Shown: positions 1 through 4,313 of the stretch, in pieces | Position numbering within the stretch: the first letter of the stretch is position 1 | How the letters are laid out: each line of letters begins with the position of its first letter | Assembly (NCBI GenBank): GCA_021819345.1 | Contig: JAKARG010000258.1 | Span: 1-5,133 of the forward strand | Reading direction: 5' to 3' | DNA length: 5,133 nt | Source of the DNA: Actinomycetes bacterium | Lineage (GTDB): Bacteria > Actinomycetota > Acidimicrobiia > Acidimicrobiales > Palsa-688 | The notes under the pieces: model-generated | Seen by the model: only the letters and a program-made list of their open reading frames with translations | Database searches by the model: none | Told to the model about the DNA's origin: nothing | Position numbers and translations under genes: made by a program

Positions 1-496
1 CGGGCGTCCTGCCCGTCACCAACGCAACCGCATCGGCACTCAACCCGGCCACCACCCGCAGGTGCACCACCTCGGCTTGCTCGGGAGTGAGACACTCCAG
101 CATGCGCGCAGTGAAGGCATCGTCGGCAGCATGCTGCACGGCGAGCTCCGCCGCATCGGCCGCCGCGGGATCTACCGGCTCGACAGGGACGGGGGCGGTC
201 CTCCGACGTCGCTCGGCCCGGCGCAGGTCGAGGGCCCTGCGCCGGGCAATGGTGAAAACGAGGGCCCGGAGCTGGTCGAGAGAGTGGACGTCCCCCGCCG
301 CCCCGCGGGCAACGGCGAGCCATACCTCGCCGGCCAGGTCGTCTGCCGCATCCACAGAGGCGTGTCTGCGCAGGTAAGCGACGAGCCCTGGCTGGACGAC
401 ACGAAAGACGGTGGCCGCTGCGGCCTCGTCCCCGGCAAGCGCGGCGACGACCGAGGCGTCGAGGTCCTGACCACCGGCGGCTCGCGTAGGGCTCAC
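1..496 (-). CDS. ECF-type RNA polymerase sigma factor (sigma-70 family), 3' end cut by window
   Basis: Alternative sigma factor that would direct RNA polymerase to a small promoter set. Reading leftward from GTG at 494-496, 165 residues are visible before the edge. Region 2 spans about residues 27-99. It includes the core-binding stretch DAADDLAGEVWLAVARG (49-65) and the -10 recognition helix LVFTIARRRALDLRRAERRR (79-98). An Ala/Pro/Asp-rich linker (101-127) leads into region 4: LECLTPEQAEVVHLRVVAGL (133-152), then SADAVALVTGRTP. The rest of the DNA-binding helix is off the window. Order and spacing fit the ECF (group 4) class, which lacks regions 1 and 3. No other ATG, GTG or TTG lies in frame between this GTG and the TGA of the upstream gene at 632-634, so the start is well constrained. 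No good Shine-Dalgarno is visible, so translation may be leaderless or weak. No anti-sigma gene is visible; one could lie to the left. The family call is firm; the regulon is unknown. Confidence 0.88.
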   Translation of the reverse strand, partial: MSPTRAAGGQDLDASVVAALAGDEAAAATVFRVVQPGLVAYLRRHASVDAADDLAGEVWLAVARGAAGDVHSLDQLRALVFTIARRRALDLRRAERRRRTAPVPVEPVDPAAADAAELAVQHAADDAFTARMLECLTPEQAEVVHLRVVAGLSADAVALVTGRTP

Positions 497-536
497 GCGC
501 GGATATCGACCGGTTGACCTGACACCTGAGCTCCGA

Positions 537-568
537 CCCCCGAGTGCCCACCTGCGGGGGCTCGGGGG
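537..568. repeat. GC-rich inverted repeat between secreted-protein and sigma genes
   Basis: CCCCCGAG at 537-544 and its exact complement CTCGGGGG at 561-568 can form an 8-bp stem with a 16-nt loop. It lies 41 bp upstream of the sigma-factor GTG, in the leader or spacer of that gene. No T-run follows on either strand. It could be a weak terminator, a leader structure, or chance in GC-rich DNA. Confidence 0.3.
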
Positions 569-602
569 GCCGGGGGGCTCGCCCGATGCAGTGCTCGGCC
601 CA

Positions 603-638
603 GCTCTGGCTAGGTCTAAGGTCGGTCTAGGTCAGAGC
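603..638 (-). terminator. Hairpin over the stop codon of the secreted-protein gene, possible terminator or attenuator
   Basis: GCTCTG (603-608) plus CTAG (610-613) pairs with CTAG (627-630) plus CAGAGC (633-638). This gives a 10-bp stem with a small 1x2 internal loop and a 13-nt apical loop. The TGA of the secreted-protein gene (634-632) is inside the stem. There is no U-tract downstream on the minus strand, so intrinsic termination is only a possibility. Four GGTC motifs (613, 620, 624 and 630) lie within or beside it. Confidence 0.35.
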
Positions 639-1348
639 GTCGCTAGCAGCTGGATGGCGACCGAAGCGTCGTGGAGGGCCGCCGCGAGGTCCTGACGCGA
701 AGCTCCGAGGTCGCCCACGGCGCTGAGCCGGGCCGCCCGGACGGAGCTCGGAGCGGGTGCGGCTGCGAGGCTGGTCACAACCGTGACCGCTGCGCTGGCC
801 GAGCTCTCCGAGGACGTGGTCTCGGTGTCGATCCCGCTCAGGGCGACCGAGACCGTAGGTGGCACGGTCTTCCCTGCCGACGAATCGGCGCTCGCCTCGG
901 TCGCGAGGGCGGTCTCCTCGGTCACCAGTGAGGCGTCGCGAGCCTCGACTCGGTCGGCTGCGACCACCACCTGCCAGTCGAGGACTGCCGCGGAGAGACT
1001 GGTACGCCCGGACTCCACCGCAGAGCGAACCGCCGCGATGGTCGTGGCAGCCGCCACGGCAGCCCTATCGGTGACTATCGCGGTGGCCTCGGCCCCAGTC
1101 GCCGTCTGGAGCAGACCAAGGTCCGTAGCGTCGATCGTCTTGGATGCAGCCTCCCGTGCCTCGATCGTCCCGAGACGCCTTGCGTACTGAGTGAGCGCAG
1201 CATCGGCACCGCGCTTGGCGCCGACCAAACCCTTGGCCGGCGGCGGGCCGTGCTGGACAACGGCCGCTGATGCTGGCGAGGCGAGGGCGAAAGGAACTGC
1301 GGCAAGCACAGTGGCGACTGCGGCAACACGAACAGGCTTGGACGACAT
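632..1348 (-). CDS. Secreted Ala-rich helical protein of unknown function
   Basis: A 238-residue exported protein; function not recognised. The start is the ATG at 1346-1348, because AAGGAGG (1360-1354) sits 5 nt upstream and a textbook signal peptide follows. That peptide has SSKPVR as its basic n-region, a hydrophobic core VAAVATVLAAVPFALA, and an ASA cleavage motif around residues 26-28. The mature part (about 210 residues) has no cysteine, is rich in Ala, Ser, Thr and Val, and reads as long amphipathic helices. Recurrent pieces are TQYARRLGTIEAREAASKTI (53-72), TDRAAVAAATTIAAVRSAVE (93-112), VLDWQVVVAADRVEARD (122-138) and a C-terminal helix DLGASRQDLAAALHDASVAI. The pattern recalls Ala-rich secreted helical proteins common in actinobacteria, with an AADR segment mid-protein and a final (D/R)QDLxAA helix; that is my recollection of a type, not a database match. 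No lipobox, membrane anchor or enzyme motif is visible. It lies 135 bp upstream of the sigma gene on the same strand. The open frame extends 65 codons further upstream, but that part lacks a ribosome site and would hide the signal peptide. Confidence 0.8.
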   Translation of the reverse strand: MSSKPVRVAAVATVLAAVPFALASPASAAVVQHGPPPAKGLVGAKRGADAALTQYARRLGTIEAREAASKTIDATDLGLLQTATGAEATAIVTDRAAVAAATTIAAVRSAVESGRTSLSAAVLDWQVVVAADRVEARDASLVTEETALATEASADSSAGKTVPPTVSVALSGIDTETTSSESSASAAVTVVTSLAAAPAPSSVRAARLSAVGDLGASRQDLAAALHDASVAIQLLATL

Positions 1349-1353
1349 GAGGG

Positions 1354-1360
1354 CCTCCTT
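1354..1360 (-). promoter_or_regulatory. Strong ribosome binding site fixing the secreted-protein start
   Basis: The minus strand reads AAGGAGG, a full-length anti-16S match, 5 nt before the ATG at 1348. It decides in favour of this ATG over the longer open frame that reaches 1543. Confidence 0.8.
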
Positions 1361-1383
1361 GGTGATGGTCTCTGTGATCGGTT

Positions 1384-1393
1384 CGATCGATCG
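1384..1393. promoter_or_regulatory. Palindrome in the divergent spacer, possible operator
   Basis: CGATCGATCG is a perfect 10-bp palindrome. It lies between the proposed promoter and the ribosome site of the secreted-protein gene. GATCGGT occurs twice around it (1376-1382 and 1389-1395). It could be an operator half-site pair, but a short CG/AT palindrome can arise by chance. Confidence 0.2.
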
Positions 1394-1406
1394 GTACGGC
1401 TCCCGG

Positions 1407-1435
1407 ATCGTCGCCCCCACCCTCCTCGGCGTTAC
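1407..1435 (-). promoter_or_regulatory. Possible ECF-type promoter for the secreted-protein gene
   Basis: On the minus strand GTAAC (1435-1431, continuing as GTAACGCC) is followed by a 17-bp spacer and CGACGAT (1413-1407). An AAC-containing -35 with a CG-rich -10 about 16-17 bp away is the general form of ECF-sigma promoters. The downstream edge is 58 bp from the ATG. Only one instance is visible, so there is no consensus support. If real, the sigma factor encoded downstream on the same strand is a candidate to use it. Confidence 0.35.
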
Positions 1436-1575
1436 AAGCCCTTCGCAGATCGCCGCCACCTCGCAGGCTCTTGCAGAACATCCCGAAGCCGCTCCGACGA
1501 AGCAAGGGGCACCAAGCGGCGCGTATCCTCTCCAGCAGGACACACCGCTCTCGGCCCTACCCGGGGGCCGACGGT

Positions 1576-1583
1576 GAAGGGAG
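1576..1583 (+). promoter_or_regulatory. Ribosome binding site of sqdB
   Basis: GAAGGGAG lies 4 nt before the ATG at 1588 and selects this start over the longer open frame beginning at TTG 1471. Confidence 0.7.
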
Positions 1584-1587
1584 ACAC

Positions 1588-2769
1588 ATGAAGGTCATCA
1601 TCCTCGGTGGCGACGGGTTCTGCGGCTGGCCGACGGCCCTGCACCTGTCGGCCGCCGGCCACGAGGTCACGATCGTCGACAACCTGGTGCGCCGCAAGAC
1701 CGACGTCGAGCTCGAGGTCCGCTCGCTGACCCCGATCCAGCCGATGAGCACCCGGCTGGCTGTCTGGAAGGAGGTCTCCGGACGGACCATCGGCTTCGAG
1801 TACTTCGACGTCGCCGAGAACTACCACCGGCTGCTCAGCCTGATCGAGGACCTCCGCCCCGACGCCGTGGTCCACTTCGCCGAGCAGCGCGCTGCGCCGT
1901 ACTCGATGAAGTCCTCCTGGCACAAGCGCTACACGGTGACCAACAACCTCGGGGCCACCAACGGGCTGCTCGCCGCCATCGTCGAGTCCGGACTGGACGT
2001 GCACGTGGTGCACCTCGGCACCATGGGGGTCTACGGGTACGGCACCGCAGGGGTGAAGATCCCCGAGGGCTACCTGAAGATCAAGATCCCGACCCCCGAG
2101 GGCGAGGACATCGAGAGCGAGATTCTCTACCCGCCGAACCCGGGCTCGATCTACCACTTGACCAAGACCCAGGACCAGCTGCTCTTCGCCTTCTACAACA
2201 AGAACGACCGGGTCAGGGTCACCGACTTGCACCAGGGGATCGTCTGGGGGACCCAGACGCCCCAGACCGAGCTCGACGACCGGCTGATCAACCGCTTCGA
2301 CTACGACGGCGACTACGGCACGGTGCTCAACCGCTTCATCGTCCAGGCTGCTGTCGGCTACCCGCTCACCGTGCACGGATCGGGGGGCCAGACCAGGGCC
2401 TTCATCCACATCCGGGACACGGTCCGCTGCATCGAGCTCGCTATCACCAACGGTCCGGCGCCCGGCGAGCGGGTCCAGGTGTTCAACCAGATGACCGAGA
2501 CGCACCGGGTCGCCGACCTGGCCGAGCTCGTCTCGTCGCTCACCGGGGCGGAGATCAGCCACGTCGAGAACCCCCGCAACGAGGCCGACAGCAACGAGCT
2601 GATCGTGGCCAACGACGGGCTCCTACGACTCGGGCTCGACCCCACCACCCTGGAGAGCGGGCTGGTGGAGGAAGTCGGGGCGATCGCCAAGCGCTTCTCC
2701 GACCGGGTCGACCACACCAAGATCCCGTGCCGCTCGCTCTGGCGCCAGCGCCCGGGAAGCCCTGGCTGA
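1588..2769 (+). CDS. sqdB: UDP-sulfoquinovose synthase (SQD1/SqdB family)
   Basis: Short-chain dehydrogenase/reductase-type enzyme that, in this family, uses bound NAD+ to convert UDP-glucose and sulfite into UDP-sulfoquinovose. That is the sulfonated sugar donor for sulfoquinovosyl diacylglycerol or sulfonated glycans. It is cytosolic and 393 residues long, about the size of characterised bacterial forms. The N-terminus carries the family signature GGDGFCGWPTALHLS (7-21), the Rossmann NAD-binding loop, then VDNLVRR (30-36). Other SQD1-like blocks are SLTPI (46-50), VVHFAEQRAAPYSM (94-107), LGTMGVYG (143-150), YHLTK (189-193), HQGIVWGTQT, NRFDYDGDYGTVLNRFIVQAAVGYPLTV, GGQTRAFIHIRDTVRCIELAI and VFNQMTE. 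The catalytic set Thr145, Tyr189 and Lys193 (YxxxK) is present. ATG 1588 is chosen because GAAGGGAG (1576-1583) precedes it and the Rossmann strand starts at once; an open 39-codon extension to 1471 is not homologous. The neighbours show no sulfite-supplying enzyme or sulfoquinovosyltransferase. Closest alternative: another sugar-nucleotide epimerase/dehydratase, unlikely given the signatures. Confidence 0.93.
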   Translation: MKVIILGGDGFCGWPTALHLSAAGHEVTIVDNLVRRKTDVELEVRSLTPIQPMSTRLAVWKEVSGRTIGFEYFDVAENYHRLLSLIEDLRPDAVVHFAEQRAAPYSMKSSWHKRYTVTNNLGATNGLLAAIVESGLDVHVVHLGTMGVYGYGTAGVKIPEGYLKIKIPTPEGEDIESEILYPPNPGSIYHLTKTQDQLLFAFYNKNDRVRVTDLHQGIVWGTQTPQTELDDRLINRFDYDGDYGTVLNRFIVQAAVGYPLTVHGSGGQTRAFIHIRDTVRCIELAITNGPAPGERVQVFNQMTETHRVADLAELVSSLTGAEISHVENPRNEADSNELIVANDGLLRLGLDPTTLESGLVEEVGAIAKRFSDRVDHTKIPCRSLWRQRPGSPG

Positions 2770-2780
2770 ACTGCCTGCCC

Positions 2781-2813
2781 AGCCCCGGGAGCCTCGCTCA
2801 GGCGCCCGGGGCT
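2781..2813. terminator. Strong GC hairpin between convergent genes, probable bidirectional terminator
   Basis: AGCCCCGGGAGCC (2781-2793) pairs with GGCGCCCGGGGCT (2801-2813). This is a 13-bp stem with one mismatch and a 7-nt loop. It starts 11 bp after the sqdB stop, and its loop contains the TGA of the convergent transporter gene (2798-2800). There is no T-run on either side. U-tract-free hairpins at convergent gene ends are common in high-GC actinobacteria, so a terminator or 3'-end stabilising role is likely. Confidence 0.6.
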
Positions 2814-4309
2814 CCGCTGCCCGGAGGAGGAGCACCGGAGCGGCTCCGGGCGCCGGGGCCGTCCGCAGATCGCTCCTCCTCCGGTGGGTGCCGGCGGAAC
2901 AGGAGCCAGAAGCTGGCTGCGTTGAGGAACTGCAGGCCGGCGGCGATCACGAACGGCAGCGAGAGGCTGACCTCCTCGAAGAGGTAGCCGGTGAGCAGGG
3001 GGCTGCCGGCCATCGCCAGCTGGCTCGGTAAGTTGGACAGGGCTGCGACCGACGCGCGCTCGGCCGGGTCGGCGAGGCCGATCGCATATGACTGGCGAAG
3101 GGGCATGCCGATGCGTTGGACCACCATGCGCACCAGGTAGACCGCACCGGCGATCGCGAAGCTCGGCGACAGGACCATCGGCACGAGCAGCAGCGCCTGG
3201 GCACTGCGGATCACCGAGGTGGTGCGCACGAGCCCCCAGCGGCGAGCGAGGCCGGCGGCCGACAGCGTCGAGAACATCGAAACGACGTTGATCACTGCGA
3301 AGAGCACGCCCACCTCTGCGGCCGACGCGCCGTAGCGGCGGTAGAACCAGTAGGTGACGAACGGTCCGAACATCCCGACCGCCATACCGTTGACCGTGTT
3401 GGTGGCCCACAGCCGGTAGAGCAACCACCGCGACTTCTGGGGCAGCCGCCAGCGCCGCTCGCCGCTCGCCCGCCTGGAGCCTGCCTGCCCGGACCGAGGC
3501 CCCGGGGACCCGGACCTGCTCGGCTCCACCAACCAGAGCGCACAGAGCCCGGCGATGGCCGAGACGACAGCCACGGCGATGAAGGCAGGGCGGAACGCAG
3601 CGGTGGCGGCCGCACCGTGGAGGTGGGCGGAGGAGACGAGCAGGGCCAGCAGGCCGCCGACGACCGACCCAGCCGCGGACGCCGACGCCAGGCGCCCGAA
3701 CGCCGCGTTGCGGAAGCGGGGGTCGACCTGGTCGGTGACGAACGCCGACTCCGCCGGCTGGTAGGGCCCGACCGCGCCGGCGCCGGCGCCGGCGCCCCGT
3801 CCGAAGCTCCCGAGCGCCCCGAAGACGAACAGCAGCGGCACCGAGCCGGTGAAGGCGAAGATCACTCCTGCGAGGGCGGTGAGCATCGGCATGCCGACGA
3901 GGAAGGGGCGCCGCCCGACCTGGTCCGACCAGAGCCCGACGCTCGCCGAGAGACCTGCCGCGCAGAGGGCCACGACCAAGACGTACTCGGACAGCTCGAA
4001 CGCGCTGAAGCCGCGCAGCGCCAGGTAGATCGGGGTGACCACGCCGGCCAGAGCCCGCCCGACGCTCATCGAGATCCGGGCGACCATGACCACGTCGAAG
4101 TTGCGGCCCGACCAGGATGGCAGCAACGCCCGGCGGACCCACCCGCTGGAGGGTCGGGAGCCGGGCCCATCCGTGCCGCCCGGACCATCCGTGCCGCCCG
4201 CGCCATCCTGGCCATCCGGCCCGCGAGGCCCATCCTGGTTGTTCGCCTCGACCCGGCCAGAGGACCCTGCTCCTGCTCCTGCTCCCGAGGGTCCTGCGGT
4301 CCTGGCCAA
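2798..4309 (-). CDS. Major facilitator superfamily transporter with Gly-rich N-terminal extension
   Basis: Inner-membrane secondary transporter, 503 residues as called, with about twelve predicted helices. Helix 1 is near 71-98, helix 2 near 107-127, and helix 12 is LPFVIAAGLQFLNAASFWLL near the C-terminus. The helix 2-3 loop holds the MFS motif GLWSDQVGRR (125-134). A basic, Gly/Ser-rich central loop (about 258-300) separates the halves. Substrate is unknown; multidrug or metabolite export is a guess from general resemblance. The TTG start at 4309 is 4 nt after the stop of the upstream transporter gene, suggesting translational coupling, but has no Shine-Dalgarno. An alternative in-frame TTG at 4126 (residue 62) would remove the whole low-complexity N-terminus and keep helix 1. 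The extension contains GAGAGAG and eight consecutive Gly-X-Y triplets (27-50). A second GAGAGAGA run (172-179) is in helix 4. The C-terminal tail is Pro/Gly/Ser-rich. It converges on sqdB; a functional link is not shown. Confidence 0.85.
   Translation of the reverse strand: MARTAGPSGAGAGAGSSGRVEANNQDGPRGPDGQDGAGGTDGPGGTDGPGSRPSSGWVRRALLPSWSGRNFDVVMVARISMSVGRALAGVVTPIYLALRGFSAFELSEYVLVVALCAAGLSASVGLWSDQVGRRPFLVGMPMLTALAGVIFAFTGSVPLLFVFGALGSFGRGAGAGAGAVGPYQPAESAFVTDQVDPRFRNAAFGRLASASAAGSVVGGLLALLVSSAHLHGAAATAAFRPAFIAVAVVSAIAGLCALWLVEPSRSGSPGPRSGQAGSRRASGERRWRLPQKSRWLLYRLWATNTVNGMAVGMFGPFVTYWFYRRYGASAAEVGVLFAVINVVSMFSTLSAAGLARRWGLVRTTSVIRSAQALLLVPMVLSPSFAIAGAVYLVRMVVQRIGMPLRQSYAIGLADPAERASVAALSNLPSQLAMAGSPLLTGYLFEEVSLSLPFVIAAGLQFLNAASFWLLFRRHPPEEERSADGPGARSRSGAPPPGSGAPGA
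3774..3796. repeat. GCCGGC hexanucleotide tandem repeat inside a transporter gene
   Basis: About 3.5 copies of the 6-bp unit GCCGGC, encoding the alternating Gly-Ala run at residues 172-179 of the MFS protein. Unit gain or loss would stay in frame and add or remove Gly-Ala pairs. Confidence 0.7.
4167..4202. repeat. Two copies of an 18-bp tandem repeat encoding Gly-Thr-Asp-Gly-Pro-Gly
   Basis: CCATCCGTGCCGCCCG plus two bases occurs at 4167-4184 and 4185-4202, identical over the first 16 bases. Degenerate CCATCC copies continue to about 4237. On the minus strand it encodes the hexapeptide GTDGPG twice, within the Gly-X-Y stretch of the transporter N-terminus. Confidence 0.75.
4266..4283. repeat. 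CCTGCT hexanucleotide tandem repeat, three copies
   Basis: Three exact copies of CCTGCT. On the minus strand they encode part of the GAGAGAG run near residues 9-15 of the downstream transporter, if the TTG at 4309 is the true start. Confidence 0.7.
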
Positions 4310-4313
4310 GTCT

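Larger units (their letters stand above)
1349..1587. other. Divergent intergenic spacer
   Basis: This 239-bp spacer separates the leftward secreted-protein gene from the rightward sulfoquinovose synthase gene and must hold promoters for both. The minus side has the GTAAC/CGACG candidate. For the plus side the best I see is a lone TATCCT (1524-1529), preceded by GCG and 58 bp before the ATG. It has no convincing -35 at the right distance, so I do not list a promoter there. The codons upstream of 1588 are open, but the predicted extension has no resemblance to the enzyme family. Confidence 0.6.

Noticed and set aside
62..517. 151-residue plus-strand open frame at the left end
   Set aside because: Antisense of the sigma factor, whose conserved regions 2 and 4 are plain on the minus strand.
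1524..1529. TATCCT as a -10 box for sqdB
   Set aside because: No matching -35 at 16-19 bp; TTGCAG at 1471-1476 is much too far away.
1349..1543. 65-codon N-terminal extension of the secreted protein
   Set aside because: It would bury the signal peptide and translate through the strong ribosome binding site at 1354-1360.
1471..1587. 39-codon N-terminal extension of the sulfoquinovose synthase from a TTG
   Set aside because: No ribosome site and no family resemblance; the Rossmann strand and a good Shine-Dalgarno mark ATG 1588.
1432..2562. 376-residue minus-strand open frame over sqdB
   Set aside because: Antisense shadow, rich in Val, Asp and Gly; the plus strand encodes a recognisable enzyme with catalytic residues.
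2358..4142. 594-residue open frame on the minus strand over the transporter gene
   Set aside because: Arg/Pro/Gly-rich shadow in another frame of the MFS gene; its product has no membrane pattern, and its far end overlaps sqdB antisense.
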